A DNA stretch of 64,000 nucleotides from Planococcus halotolerans (GTDB taxonomy: Bacteria > Bacillota > Bacilli > Bacillales_A > Planococcaceae). The stretch spans positions 372,001 through 436,000 of the forward strand of contig NZ_QLZR01000001.1 of NCBI RefSeq assembly GCF_003289955.1, written 5' to 3'. The translations under genes and the position numbers were made by a program. Within the stretch, counting starts at the first letter, position 1. Each line of letters begins with the position of its first letter. The notes under the pieces were generated by a model. The model was not told the origin of the DNA. It saw nothing but the letters and a program-made list of their open reading frames with translations, and did not search any database. Below, piece by piece: positions 33,872 through 43,670 of the stretch.

Positions 33872-35170
33872 TCAGCCGATGACCTGGAAAATATAATTCG
33901 CGAGGAACAGCGCTGCGATCACATAAAGCGCCGGTGTAACTTCGCGCCATTTGCCGAGACCGACCTTCAATAACGGATACATGATAAAGCCGATGGCGAT
34001 GCCGTCAGCGATACTGTACGTAAACGGAATGAGGACGATGATCAGAAACGCCGGAATGCTTTCGCTCATATCTTTCATATCGAGGTCCTTGATGTTCTGC
34101 AGCATCAATGCGCCAATGATGATCAGGATCGGTGCAATCGCACTGTCCGGGATCAATTTGATGACAGGAATGAAAAACGCGGCACCAAGAAACAGCAAGC
34201 CGGTTGTAATGGCCGTCAGACCTGTGCGTCCGCCTGCTGCCATGCCCGCTAAGGTTTCGACACTGGCAACTGTCGGACTCGTACCGAAAACACCGGAAGC
34301 CATCGAACCGATGGACGTTGCCTGGAATGCACGCTTGTATTTCTCTGGACGTTCAATGAAATTGACCTGTCCATGAACAAGGCCGATGTTCTCAAACACC
34401 AAGACCATTGTCAGCGAGAAAACCGCTACCCAGAATCCCATGGTCAGGAAACTGGTGAAACTCAATGCACCGAATCCGGCAAACGCTTCAGAAGCGCTCA
34501 TCGCCGGTTCATTCAGCTGGCTAAGGTCAATCATGCCGAATAAAAAGGCGATCACTGTTCCAGCCACAATCGTGATGAGGAAATTCCCCGGCACGTTGCG
34601 GATGAATAGGATGATAGCGATGACGAACGTCAAAGCGGTCGACAGCACCAGCGGGTCGGAAACCGATCCGAGTGCCAAAATTGCCCCTTCGCCATTGATG
34701 ACGATTCCGCCTTTTTCAAGGCCCAGCAGCATCAGGAATAAACCCAGACCTACTGTAATCGCCTCTTTCAGCGAATGCGGCACTGCAGCACTCAGCACTT
34801 TCGCAAAACGCGTAAACGCCACTGCGACAAAAATAGCACCTGATACGAATACGACCGCTAATGCTTCTTGCCAGGTAAGGCCCATCGCCTGTACCAGTGT
34901 ATACGAAAACAGTGCGTTGATGCCCATGCCCGGAATCAGCAGAATCGGAACATTGCCCCAGAATCCCATGACGAGCGCTCCAAAAACAGATGCCCCAATC
35001 GTCGCGATAATTGCCGCTTCGATCGGCATGCCGGATTCCGACAGGATCAGTGAATTGACTGCGATAATATAGACCACTGTGAAAAAGCCAATCAGACCGG
35101 CCAATAGCTCACGCTTAACCGATGTACCATTTTCTTTAAGACCGAAAAAACGATCCATCCAATTATACAT
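33872..35170 (-). CDS. NCS2 family purine permease (AzgA/PbuG-PbuO type)
   Basis: 432 residues, about 13 membrane segments. Proton-driven uptake of adenine, guanine or hypoxanthine. Family landmarks: LAGLIGFFTVVYIIAVNSLI at the N-terminus, the substrate-site segment GMGINALFSYTLV and the second signature FGTSPTVASVETLAGMAAGG RTG. ATG 35170 has AGAAGG at 8 nt; ATG 35176 is too close. The leader shows no purine riboswitch. Monocistronic. Confidence 0.92.
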   Translation of the reverse strand: MYNWMDRFFGLKENGTSVKRELLAGLIGFFTVVYIIAVNSLILSESGMPIEAAIIATIGASVFGALVMGFWGNVPILLIPGMGINALFSYTLVQAMGLTWQEALAVVFVSGAIFVAVAFTRFAKVLSAAVPHSLKEAITVGLGLFLMLLGLEKGGIVINGEGAILALGSVSDPLVLSTALTFVIAIILFIRNVPGNFLITIVAGTVIAFLFGMIDLSQLNEPAMSASEAFAGFGALSFTSFLTMGFWVAVFSLTMVLVFENIGLVHGQVNFIERPEKYKRAFQATSIGSMASGVFGTSPTVASVETLAGMAAGGRTGLTAITTGLLFLGAAFFIPVIKLIPDSAIAPILIIIGALMLQNIKDLDMKDMSESIPAFLIIVLIPFTYSIADGIAIGFIMYPLLKVGLGKWREVTPALYVIAALFLANYIFQVIG

Positions 35171-35214
35171 ATACATAACCTTCTATTAAATTAGCCCTCT
35201 CCCTACCCGCTCTG

Positions 35215-35273
35215 CCTGAATAAATTCAGGTAAGCCAAGATAGAAGTGTAATGCAAAAACGCCGCCACGTCAA
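35215..35273 (-). promoter_or_regulatory. Promoter and leader hairpin of the purine permease gene
   Basis: Minus strand TTGACG (35273-35268), 17 nt, TACACT (35250-35245): a good sigma-A promoter. A small hairpin CCTGAAT-TT-ATTCAGG (35215-35230) lies near the transcript start. The leader is about 65 nt. Confidence 0.65.
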
Positions 35274-35351
35274 GGGTTTGGGGTTGGTCCGGAGAATATG
35301 CTTCAGCAAAATGAAATGGTGAATATTTTGGAGTAAGGGTTTAGATTTTAA

Positions 35352-35520
35352 TGCATTTTGCGCAGTGAAATGCAGGGTAATTAACGGGTTTGGTTCTCAT
35401 CGCATTTCGCATAGCGAAATGCAATGCATTCAATGGTCTTGGTTCTAATCGCATTTCGCTCAGCGAAATGCAATGCATTCAATGGTCTTGGTTCTAATCG
35501 CATTTCGCTCAGCGAAATGC
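35352..35520. repeat. Array of four hairpin repeats with 49-nt period upstream of NERD gene 2
   Basis: Four near-perfect palindromes of 21 nt, GCATTTCG-N5-CGAAATGC type, start at 35353, 35402, 35451 and 35500, exactly 49 nt apart. The 28-nt spacers are also repeated (AATGCATTCAATGGTCTTGG). Unit 1 is degenerate, units 3 and 4 are identical. The array ends about 105 nt before the NERD start. Related hairpins recur downstream of that gene. Confidence 0.85.
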
Positions 35521-35626
35521 CATCCATTAAATGGTTTCGGTTAGCTTTTAAATATATTTTTAGAGAGACATTTCTGGAGTGTTTGCAAATGCTATACTTC
35601 AATTAATATTGGAAAAGAGGTGTTAC

Positions 35627-36589
35627 ATGGAAAAAGAACCATTGGAATTACTTTCGGCTGATGAAGCGCTCTGTTCCTTGATTGGCCGCTTGCCGGCCGT
35701 CCACCCACAGCGTCATTATCTTGCAGGCGAGCAGCGGCAAATTGCAGCAGGCATCCGAGGAGAAGATCGGATGCGGAAACACTTCGTTGAATTTCATCCA
35801 CAAGAAGAGTTCCATATACTGTGGGACGTCAGTCTTGCGATGGGCGACTGGAAAATACAGATGGACGGCTTGCTGTTGACCGAAGGCTGCGCTATCATCA
35901 TGGATTCAAAGAACATCAGCGGCAAAATCCATTTTGACGAGCAGACCGGTGAATTCTACCGCTTCGATGACGATAACGTCAAAAGCGTAATGAAGGATCC
36001 ACGTATCCAGTTAAACAAGAATATTCGCTTCCTATCGGCATGGTTCGAGCTGAAGAAAATTAAACTGCCTGTCAGCGGACTTATCATTTTTACCCCGAAG
36101 AGCTGTGAATTCATTGTCAGGCCAAAAAGCAAACACCTCTGCAAAGTCTATCAGATGCCTGAATATTTATTGCAAATCCTAAAGGCTTTCCCCCTTGAAG
36201 CCGAACCGCCGAAACTGCCGAAAATTAAAAAACAGATTATCGGCGCACATTCCCCTTATCTGAGAACCCCTTTATGCGGCAAATACTATATTGAAGCGAG
36301 TGAAATTCGCCGCGGCATTCAATGTACAGAATGCCGCGAATACGGAATGAAACGAATAAAGAAAAGCTGGCAATGCCCCGGTTTCGGGCACCGGGATCGG
36401 CAGGCGCATAAATTCGCGCTGAGTGAATATTTTTCACTGGTTGATACCCATATTACGAATCAGGCGTTTCGTGAGTGGTGTGGTGTGGAATCGCGGTCCG
36501 TGGCTAAAAGATTATTAGCGCAATTCGACTTAGAGAATTCTGGCGAAAAGAAGGCATGGAAATATAGTTTAAGAACGAAGAAGGAGTGA
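35627..36589 (+). CDS. NERD domain protein with degenerate zinc ribbon (second of two)
   Basis: 320 residues, paralogous to the gene at 15134. NERD core: IQMDGLLLTEGCAIIMDSKN, where the usual ExK is DxK. C-terminal ribbon CTECREYG ... QCPGFGH has lost the last Cys of the CxxC...CxxC set seen in the paralogue. ATG 35627 follows AAAAGAGGTG; the longer frame to 35579 runs into the hairpin spacer region. Flanked on both sides by palindromic repeats. Nuclease-like role inferred from fold only; the changes suggest relaxed or altered activity. Confidence 0.8.
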   Translation: MEKEPLELLSADEALCSLIGRLPAVHPQRHYLAGEQRQIAAGIRGEDRMRKHFVEFHPQEEFHILWDVSLAMGDWKIQMDGLLLTEGCAIIMDSKNISGKIHFDEQTGEFYRFDDDNVKSVMKDPRIQLNKNIRFLSAWFELKKIKLPVSGLIIFTPKSCEFIVRPKSKHLCKVYQMPEYLLQILKAFPLEAEPPKLPKIKKQIIGAHSPYLRTPLCGKYYIEASEIRRGIQCTECREYGMKRIKKSWQCPGFGHRDRQAHKFALSEYFSLVDTHITNQAFREWCGVESRSVAKRLLAQFDLENSGEKKAWKYSLRTKKE

Positions 36590-36604
36590 AAACTCCTTCT
36601 TTTT
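36579..36604 (+). terminator. Terminator of NERD gene 2
   Basis: AGAAGGAGT-GAAA-ACTCCTTCT then TTTT, overlapping the stop region. Confidence 0.8.
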
Positions 36605-37187
36605 GTGTGTATTTTATGGGAACGCCCACAAATGAAATTAATCGCCCAAAACGTATTTCCTTGAACAATATACACCTCTCACCACAACCCAAAAACCAAA
36701 AAAGAAGCTTTTCACCGAGTGAAAAGCCTCCAATCTTCCCTTTCAGCCTCACCTAACGCAAGAAAAGTCGTTTTTACCTCCCATTCCCCCTAAACTTCCA
36801 CTCTCCCACTCTCACTCCGCCCTTCATCGCATTTCGCAGAGCGAAATGCAATCCATTCAATCACTTGACCTCCTCTTTAGCATCGCCTCATACAAAAAAC
36901 ATCTTATTCTGCCACCATTTCCCCAAGAAATCCCACTCTTCCACCATCACTCCGCCCTTCACGCATTTCGCCTCGCGAAATGCCATCCATTTAACGGTTT
37001 TCGATTTACCCGCACGCGCACTGACTTCGCCACGATCCTGCACTTTTCCCGCACTCCCAAAACCCTTGAACGGATGCTTTTCGCCAAAGCGAAAAGCGAA
37101 AAACCTACAAATCATAAACCCTCAAACCCACAAATCTACACATCTACAAATCTACAAATCTACAAACCCCACCGAAAATCTCCCATC
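36605..37187. repeat. Gene-free stretch with hairpins and short tandem repeats
   Basis: Contains palindromes related to the upstream array: GCATTTCG-N5-CGAAATGC at 36829 and 36963, GCTTTTCAC-N3-GTGAAAAGC at 36707, and GCTTTTCG-N6-CGAAAAGC at 37076. From about 37127 to 37170 a 10-nt unit TCTACAAA(T/C)C-like is tandemly repeated four to five times. Strong C/A versus G/T strand bias. Open frames here are repetitive and lack start signals; I see no gene. Confidence 0.6.
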
Positions 37188-37215
37188 AAAAAAACCACAC
37201 GCAAAATGCGTGTGG
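37188..37215 (-). terminator. Terminator of the nucleoside transporter gene
   Basis: Minus strand CCACACGC-N5-GCGTGTGG followed by seven T. Confidence 0.9.
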
Positions 37216-37231
37216 CTCCGTACTTTATTGA

Positions 37232-38443
37232 TTAAAAGAACATACCAGCGATAGAGGCGCTCAAAAGTGAAGCGAGTGCTCCGGCTGCTACTGCTTTCAT
37301 GCCAAGTTTTGCGATTTGTGGACGGCGGCTTGGTGCAAGTGCCCCAAGTCCTCCAAGCAAGATCGCTAGTGAGCTCAAGTTGGCGAAACCACATAGCGCG
37401 AAGCTGACAATAAGGACAGTTTTCGGCGATAGGTTCGCCATTTCCGCTGTAAAGGAAACGTAAGCGACAAATTCGTTCAGCACGAGTTTCTGGCCGATGA
37501 AGCTGCCGGCTTGGACTGCTTCAGCCCAAGGTACACCGATTGCAAAGGCAAGTGGAGCGAAGATGAATCCTAGAATTTGCTGGATAGTCAGACCTTCAAA
37601 TCCGAAGAATCCTCCAAGACCCCCAAGCAATCCGTTCATTAACGCAATCAATGCGATAAACGCAAGAAGCATTGCCCCAACATTTAATGCTAATTGCAAA
37701 CCATCAGCCGCACCGCGTGCAGCAGCATCTACTACGTTTGCTGATTCTTTATCTTTTTCAAGCTTAAATTCTTTTTCTTCAATTTCCTCTTGTTCCGGAA
37801 TCATGATTTTAGCCATGATCAAACCGGCCGGAGCCGCCATGAAACTTGCAGCAAGCAAATATTCAAGAGGCACGCCAAGAAGCGCATAACCCGCAAGTGT
37901 AGAACCTGCGACCGAGGCAAGTCCACCAGTCATAACCGCGAACAGTTCGGATTTCGTCATTCCGGCAAGGAATGGACGCACAACAAGCGGTGCTTCTGTC
38001 TGGCCCACGAAAATATTGGCCGAAGCGGAAATGGATTCCGCTTTGCTTGTGCCTAGCAGCCAAGCTAATGCACCGCCAAGGAAACGGATAACAAGTTGCA
38101 TAATTCCTAAATAATATAGCACTGAAATTAAAGAAGAGAAGAAAATGATAATCGTCAGTACCTGGAAAGCAAAGACGAAGCCGAACCCTTCTGTATCAGC
38201 TGCCGGACCGAAAACGAAGGCAATTCCTTCACCCGCGTAACCGATTACATTATTGACTAACTCAGATAACTTGAGCAGCCAACCACGCCCAGTTTCCCAT
38301 TCCAGTACGATAAATGCGAAGCTGATTTGTATCGCTAACCCGCCTAAAATTGTCCGTGGCTTAATGGATTTTTTCCCATCAGATAAAAGGAAGGCCAGTC
38401 CCAGAACGACGAAAATGCCGAAGATGCCCCATAATATATTCAC
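37232..38443 (-). CDS. Concentrative nucleoside transporter, NupC family
   Basis: 403 residues. CNT family ion-coupled uptake of nucleosides. Eight to ten membrane segments. Family signatures: [20 protein letters not shown] (substrate-site helix hairpin 1), [20 protein letters not shown] and [21 protein letters not shown] (hairpin 2), then [16 protein letters not shown]. subtilis has more than one paralogue, so I do not choose between nupC and nupG. Monocistronic with its own terminator. Confidence 0.92.
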   Translation of the reverse strand: MNILWGIFGIFVVLGLAFLLSDGKKSIKPRTILGGLAIQISFAFIVLEWETGRGWLLKLSELVNNVIGYAGEGIAFVFGPAADTEGFGFVFAFQVLTIIIFFSSLISVLYYLGIMQLVIRFLGGALAWLLGTSKAESISASANIFVGQTEAPLVVRPFLAGMTKSELFAVMTGGLASVAGSTLAGYALLGVPLEYLLAASFMAAPAGLIMAKIMIPEQEEIEEKEFKLEKDKESANVVDAAARGAADGLQLALNVGAMLLAFIALIALMNGLLGGLGGFFGFEGLTIQQILGFIFAPLAFAIGVPWAEAVQAGSFIGQKLVLNEFVAYVSFTAEMANLSPKTVLIVSFALCGFANLSSLAILLGGLGALAPSRRPQIAKLGMKAVAAGALASLLSASIAGMFF

Positions 38444-38707
38444 AACTTCACCTCATAAATAGTATTTTATCAGAAAATTAGGCTATTAAATGTCTAACTC
38501 ATCCGTCGTCTGACATCTTACCAAAGGAAAACGAATAAGTAAATGTACATTATGTTACAAAAACCTGATTTAATCGTATTCCCAATCAAATGAAAATTCG
38601 CAATTGAATTGATATTTCCCGGGAAATGATTGCCCTGCCATAATTCCCGGTTTATCCTCGATTACCATTCAGCGGAGCTGAAGAACCCCGCTGAATGAAT
38701 TTTTTCT
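38444..38707. other. Intergenic: promoter of nucleoside transporter gene, hairpin after DHA2 gene
   Basis: About 260 bases. A hairpin at 38665-38697 (CATTCAGCGG/CCGCTGAATG) follows the DHA2 gene; its T run is on the plus strand, so its role as terminator of the minus-strand gene is unclear. The rest is AT-rich promoter DNA. Confidence 0.45.
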
Positions 38708-40123
38708 TTATTCGTCTTCAGTTGACGGTGCTGCTTTCTTAAGAAAGAAGGAAAGAAAAACGCCGACGAGGCTAAGAATTCCGGCTACGATAAAGGAGAT
38801 ATTCACTCCTCGGATAAGTCCTTGCACACCATACTGTTCCGGATCGAGTGCCGTGCTCGTCATGATAGTGACAAGCAAAGCGGTGCCGATCGAACCGGAA
38901 ACCTGGCGCATAGTATTGCTCATAGCCGTACCGTGCGGGATCAGCCTTTCCGGCAGCTGATTGAGTCCAGCGGTCGTCACCGGCATCATCACCATGGCAA
39001 CACCAAACATCCGGATCGCATGCATCACTGTTAAATAAGTAAACGAAGTTTCAGCGGTCAGCACGGTGAATTGGAATGTGCTGACCGTCACAATCAAGAG
39101 GCCGATGATTGCCAGCCATTTGCCGCCGAACGCATCGAAAATCCGGCCTGTAATTGGGTTCATGATTCCCATAATGATAGCGCCGGGCAACAGCATCAAG
39201 CCGGATTCGAGCGCAGTGAAGCCGTGCATATCCTGCATATAGATCGGCAGAATTGTAGCACCGCCGATCATTGAAATAAAAACAATGACGCTGAGAATCG
39301 TCGACAAGGTAAAAATCTTGTATTTAAAGACCCGAAATTCAAGCAATGGCTCTTTGAGCCGGCCCTGCCGCTGAATGAAAAGAAACAGCGAAACCGCTCC
39401 GATGGCGATAGACAAAAGGACCGGCAAGCTTCCCCAGCCTGTCGTGCCGGCACTGGAAAAGCCGTAAAGAATACCACCGAAACCAAATGTCGATAAGATA
39501 ACCGAAGAGATGTCCAGTTTCGGGAAAGTCTGTTTCGTGACATTCTTCAAGAAGAAATAAGCAAAAATCAAATCGATTAAGGCAATCGGGATGACAATAT
39601 AGAATAACGCGCGCCATGGATACTGTCCGACAATCCATCCCGATAATGTCGGTCCGATTGCCGGCGCGAATGAAATGACGAGGCCGAATAGACCCATCGC
39701 CTGCCCTCTTTTCTCAATCGGGAAGATGACGAAGAAAATGGTTTGGGTCAGTGGCATCATTATCCCCGCACCCGAAGCCTGAATGATGCGGCCAATCATC
39801 AGTACCGAAAATCCAGGCGCAAACGCAGCCACAATTGTTCCGATGGTGAAGAGCCCCATCGCCGTCAGGAATAAAGCACGGGTAGAAAATTTGCCGATTA
39901 AAAAAGCGGTTACCGGAATCATGACGCCGTTGACAAGCATGAAAACGGTAGTCAGCCATTGCGCCGTATTCGCAGTAATGCTCAAGTCGTCCATAATATG
40001 CGGCAATGCCGTTGCCAGCAAAGTCTGATTCAAGATGGCGACAAAAACTCCTGCCATCAGCACCGCAAGCAGCGGCCCTATTTTTATATCTTTTTTATCA
40101 TGGACATCATGCTTACTTGCCAA
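38708..40123 (-). CDS. MFS multidrug exporter, DHA2 (EmrB/QacA) family
   Basis: 471 residues, 14 membrane segments. Typical motifs: LNQTLLATALPHIMDDLSIT in segment 1, NTAQWLTTVFMLVNGVMIPV, GAGIMMPLTQTIFFVIFP and the late TAMSNTMRQVSGSIGTALL. Resembles B. subtilis LmrB/Mdr-type lincomycin or multidrug exporters. Start TTG 40123, with AGGTG at 6 nt, fits better than GTG 40132, which overlaps that site. No adjacent TetR/MarR regulator. Substrate not identifiable. Confidence 0.9.
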   Translation of the reverse strand: MASKHDVHDKKDIKIGPLLAVLMAGVFVAILNQTLLATALPHIMDDLSITANTAQWLTTVFMLVNGVMIPVTAFLIGKFSTRALFLTAMGLFTIGTIVAAFAPGFSVLMIGRIIQASGAGIMMPLTQTIFFVIFPIEKRGQAMGLFGLVISFAPAIGPTLSGWIVGQYPWRALFYIVIPIALIDLIFAYFFLKNVTKQTFPKLDISSVILSTFGFGGILYGFSSAGTTGWGSLPVLLSIAIGAVSLFLFIQRQGRLKEPLLEFRVFKYKIFTLSTILSVIVFISMIGGATILPIYMQDMHGFTALESGLMLLPGAIIMGIMNPITGRIFDAFGGKWLAIIGLLIVTVSTFQFTVLTAETSFTYLTVMHAIRMFGVAMVMMPVTTAGLNQLPERLIPHGTAMSNTMRQVSGSIGTALLVTIMTSTALDPEQYGVQGLIRGVNISFIVAGILSLVGVFLSFFLKKAAPSTEDE

Positions 40124-40225
40124 TAGCTTCACCTCACCGTCTTTAGCAATCTGCTTTTTTCAGTGTAATCCGCGTTCTATTATCCTAGTTACCCTCATCG
40201 GTTTCAACTAATCCGGTTCATAAAG

Positions 40226-40250
40226 AAAAGCGCAAGCGCCCGTTAAGCAC
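40226..40250 (+). repeat. Truncated copy J of the GAAAAGCG repeat
   Basis: GAAAAGCGCAAGCGCCCG then TTAAGC, the first 25 nt of the repeat family only. Confidence 0.6.
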
Positions 40251-40311
40251 AGTAACATTATTAAAAGAGAAAACTAATTATAAGAATAAAAAATATCGCA
40301 ACAGAAAATTT

Positions 40312-40348
40312 AAAAACAGCACAGCCAAACTCAGGCTGTGCTGTTTTA
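40312..40348. terminator. Terminator of the RND exporter gene
   Basis: AAAACAGCACAGCC/GGCTGTGCTGTTTT stem, symmetric, directly after the stop at 40352 on the minus strand. Confidence 0.85.
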
Positions 40349-40351
40349 AGT

Positions 40352-43300
40352 TTAAGCTTTCGCGTTTTCTTTACGATGGCTGATGCGGTAGAAGACCAGG
40401 TAAAGAGCCGGAATCATCACTAAAGTGAACAAACTGGAGAAAGCCAGTCCAGCGATGATCGTAACTGCAAGCGGTTCGAATAATGGGTCACCTGATAAGG
40501 CAACCGGGATCAGAGCCACAATCGAAGTGATCGTGGTCAAAATGATTGGCTTGATGCGCGCGTATCCGGATTCCAAAATCGCTTCTTTAATGGAGAAGTC
40601 GCCTGACAAACGGCGCGCTTCGACAAAGTCGATCAGTACAACCGCGTTTCGCACAACAATCCCTGTCAGGGAGACAATCCCCATGACACCAAGGAAGCTG
40701 AGCGGTGTCTGCGTCAGGAACAGGCCAAGGATGGCGCCTGAAATTCCCAGATAAACCGCAATCAGTACCAGGAACGGCAAGCTGAACGATTTGAATTGGA
40801 AAGCGATTACGAGATAAACCAGCAACAATACAACTAGGAACAGAATGCCGATTTCAGCAAAGAATGCTTCCTGGTCAGAGTTTTCGCCTCCGGTGGAAAT
40901 TTCATACCCTTCCGTTAGGTCAGCCCTTTGCTTATCTACCACTTCCAGCATAGATGCTTCAAAATCATCCGTTGTACCGAAAGCACGCAATGTAATGGCG
41001 CGTTCGCCGTCTTCATGCGGCACTTGGGCAATGGCAGTCGTCTGCTGCTCATCTAATAATTCATTGAGCGGAACCAGTTGCGGCGGACCTTGCTGGCCCC
41101 CTTGTGCGCCAGTTGCAGGTACGGCGAAATCCGAAAGGTCAATTTCTTCCCCTTCTTCAATTCCCGCTTGTTTCAAGACCACATCATAAAAATCATTGTC
41201 TTCATAGATTGAGTAAAGCGGGATTCCCTGCGTCAAAAGCTGCAGCTGGTTCGTCACTGTGTTCAGCGCGATGCTGTTGCTTTCGAGCACATCGCGGTTT
41301 GGCTCGTATTCAATGGCCGGAACCGGATCGCCAAGGTTATCCGTCACAATATCTGCTCCGTTATCGAGCATCTGCTCTTTCAGTGTATCGCGCAAACTTT
41401 CAAGTTCCGCAATTTTTTCACCCATAACCGTTACTGTCACCGGCGCTCCGACTGGAGGTCCCTGGACAATCGTATCAAGGAAAATTTCAGCATCCGGATA
41501 ACGCTCACGCAGTTCCGGTTCCCATTTATCGATGAAAGCGGAAGCCGATGTATTGTCGCGATTGATGCGGATGGCTGCCTGGCCGGTATTTGAACCCGTA
41601 TTATCCATCGATGAAGCAAACAGATTCGGCAAGCCTTCACCAGTAAAAATCGCCACCTCTTTAATATTGTCATCTTCTTCTGCAAGTTCTTCGGTAATTT
41701 CTGCAATGAATGCATCGGTTTCTTCAATCGGTGTTCCTTCCGCCAAACGGACGTTTATCGTCACTTCTTCGCGGTCAGCTTCTGGGAAGAATTCGAACGG
41801 CGTGAACAATGCGAGTGACAATAAACCTGTCGCTATCAAGAGACCGCCAATTCCTACCCATAACGGGCGCTTTAAAACGCCGCGCAACACTTTTTCCGAA
41901 TAGAATACTGCCAGCTTCTCAAGCGGTTTGCCGAGGAATCCCGGAGTATCGGAAATTTTCTTGGCTTTTCGTTTCGTTTTCAAATACTGCATCATTGGCA
42001 CCAAAGTAATCGACAGTATAGTCGATGCGATGATTGTGGTGATTAGAATACTTGGCAGGGCCTTGATGAACGCTCCATTGCCCCCTGACAGCAGCAACAA
42101 TGGAGAAAACGTCACGACAATCGCCAAACTGGACGAGATGATTGATGGGTATACTTCTCGGACACCTTTTATCGCGCCTTCACGCGGTGAGTCCCCCAGT
42201 TTATAACGCCGCTGGATATTATCGTTGACGACGATGCTGTCATCCACCAATATCCCGATGGCGATGATAAGTCCGATGACCGAAATCTGGTTTAGGTCAA
42301 CGCCCATATAAGGAATCGGAATCAGCCCGATCAACACAGAAGCAAGCACCGTCAATGCAACGGCGAATGCACCGAACAAGGTGAGACCCGCTGTAGTAGT
42401 AATGAGTACGGCCAACACGGCAATCAACAATGAAATATAGAGTCCGCTGAAGATTTCATTGACATTATCAGCCTGGGATTCGTATTTATCCGCTTCTACA
42501 CCAGCAGGCAAGGTTCCGTTGAATTCTTCAATCACTTCTGTCACACGTTCATCGACAGACGGCACATCCTGGCCAGTCTGCAGGAAAACAGTGTAGGAAA
42601 TGGCGTCTTCACCTTCGTAAGTGACAATATCGGAAGTTTCCTGGTCAACCGTTTCAATCGTCGCCACGTCACTCAGCGGCACTGCCGCCTGGCCGACCTG
42701 CAATTGCTCCAGCTTTTCGATTCCCTCTTCCTGGCTGACCGTCAACACAAGACGTTCATTGCCGTTATCATGCGTACCGAGCGACAGCGGCTGATTGGCC
42801 TGCTGCAGCGATTCAAGCACGGCAAAGGGCTGCAGATTGTTTTCAGCAAGTGCGTCGCTGTCCAGTTCAATCAGGATCTGCTGATCGTTCAGCCCCTTTA
42901 CGGTAGTGCCGGCCACACCCGAAACAGCTTCCACATCTTCAGACAAATCGGCAAGCGCCTGCTTCATACCATCCAGTTCTGCGCGGTCACCGTAGAACAT
43001 ATACGACACCAGCGGGAATGTCAGATCAAGCTTTTCGACAGATGTGTCCTGTGCCTGGTCCGGGAAATCAGCTGAGGCGCTTTGCGCTTCCTGTTGAATC
43101 GAATTGATCAGCGCATCCGGTTCGAAACCGTCTTCGATCTCCAAAGTGATGATGGAAGCCGAATTGGAAGAAATAGATTGGATGGAAGAAATGCCATCCA
43201 CTTTCTGTATTTCATTTTCCAGCGGCGTCGTGATTGACCGCTCCACTTCTTCCGGTCCTGCACCTGGCAGAATCGTTGATACCAACACGAGGCCTGGCGG

Positions 43301-43411
43301 CGTTTCGGGAATTTCACGCTGAGGCAATGTCAGAAATGTATAAACACCCACAAGCATAAAGATAAAAATCAAGAAAATAAACAACTTGCTTCGTTCTAAT
43401 ATGTAATTCAT
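40352..43411 (-). CDS. RND (AcrB/SwrC-like) efflux transporter
   Basis: 1019 residues, 12 membrane segments with two large extracytoplasmic loops (about 30-330 and 545-850). Proton-driven export. Landmarks: the N-terminal FTLPQREIPETPPG region, the motif GILVDDSIVVNDNIQRR with the conserved Asp pair of TM4 (VDD), and GIVVRNAVVLIDFVEARR in the second half. Close in plan to B. subtilis SwrC (YerP), which exports surfactin-like compounds. ATG 43411 follows GAAGG. No membrane-fusion protein or outer factor is adjacent, as usual in Gram-positives. Confidence 0.92.
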   Translation of the reverse strand: MNYILERSKLFIFLIFIFMLVGVYTFLTLPQREIPETPPGLVLVSTILPGAGPEEVERSITTPLENEIQKVDGISSIQSISSNSASIITLEIEDGFEPDALINSIQQEAQSASADFPDQAQDTSVEKLDLTFPLVSYMFYGDRAELDGMKQALADLSEDVEAVSGVAGTTVKGLNDQQILIELDSDALAENNLQPFAVLESLQQANQPLSLGTHDNGNERLVLTVSQEEGIEKLEQLQVGQAAVPLSDVATIETVDQETSDIVTYEGEDAISYTVFLQTGQDVPSVDERVTEVIEEFNGTLPAGVEADKYESQADNVNEIFSGLYISLLIAVLAVLITTTAGLTLFGAFAVALTVLASVLIGLIPIPYMGVDLNQISVIGLIIAIGILVDDSIVVNDNIQRRYKLGDSPREGAIKGVREVYPSIISSSLAIVVTFSPLLLLSGGNGAFIKALPSILITTIIASTILSITLVPMMQYLKTKRKAKKISDTPGFLGKPLEKLAVFYSEKVLRGVLKRPLWVGIGGLLIATGLLSLALFTPFEFFPEADREEVTINVRLAEGTPIEETDAFIAEITEELAEEDDNIKEVAIFTGEGLPNLFASSMDNTGSNTGQAAIRINRDNTSASAFIDKWEPELRERYPDAEIFLDTIVQGPPVGAPVTVTVMGEKIAELESLRDTLKEQMLDNGADIVTDNLGDPVPAIEYEPNRDVLESNSIALNTVTNQLQLLTQGIPLYSIYEDNDFYDVVLKQAGIEEGEEIDLSDFAVPATGAQGGQQGPPQLVPLNELLDEQQTTAIAQVPHEDGERAITLRAFGTTDDFEASMLEVVDKQRADLTEGYEISTGGENSDQEAFFAEIGILFLVVLLLVYLVIAFQFKSFSLPFLVLIAVYLGISGAILGLFLTQTPLSFLGVMGIVSLTGIVVRNAVVLIDFVEARRLSGDFSIKEAILESGYARIKPIILTTITSIVALIPVALSGDPLFEPLAVTIIAGLAFSSLFTLVMIPALYLVFYRISHRKENAKA

Positions 43412-43631
43412 AATGAAACCTTCTTTCCATTTTGTATAAGTATTGTATAACTCATTCATTTGGACTGTCCACTCTTGATACTTGAAAAAGCTGTAAATTT
43501 TTAGAAACGATTTTCTTCCTGTAATTTATGTACTTTAATTGTGTATACCCTCATTTTTCCAATACAACTACTTTTTCCAGGAAAATTGGTAAATTTGGAA
43601 GTTGATCTAGCGACATTTTTTTCTCCATATG

Positions 43632-43666
43632 AAAAGCCTGTCCAGTATGGAACTAGACAGGCTTTT
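43632..43666. terminator. Terminator of the TraB-family gene
   Basis: AAAAGCCTGTC/GACAGGCTTTT stem, 5 nt past the stop at 43671 on the minus strand. Confidence 0.8.
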
Positions 43667-43670
43667 GCTT

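Noticed and set aside
35171-35280. Purine riboswitch in front of the NCS2 permease
   Set aside because: The leader of about 65 nt lacks the conserved loop sequences and three-way junction; only a small hairpin is seen.
36846-37254. Two overlapping plus-strand open frames of 129 codons
   Set aside because: Their sequences are repetitive (TNLQIYK-type) and arise from the 10-nt tandem repeat and hairpins; they run into the convergent nucleoside transporter gene.
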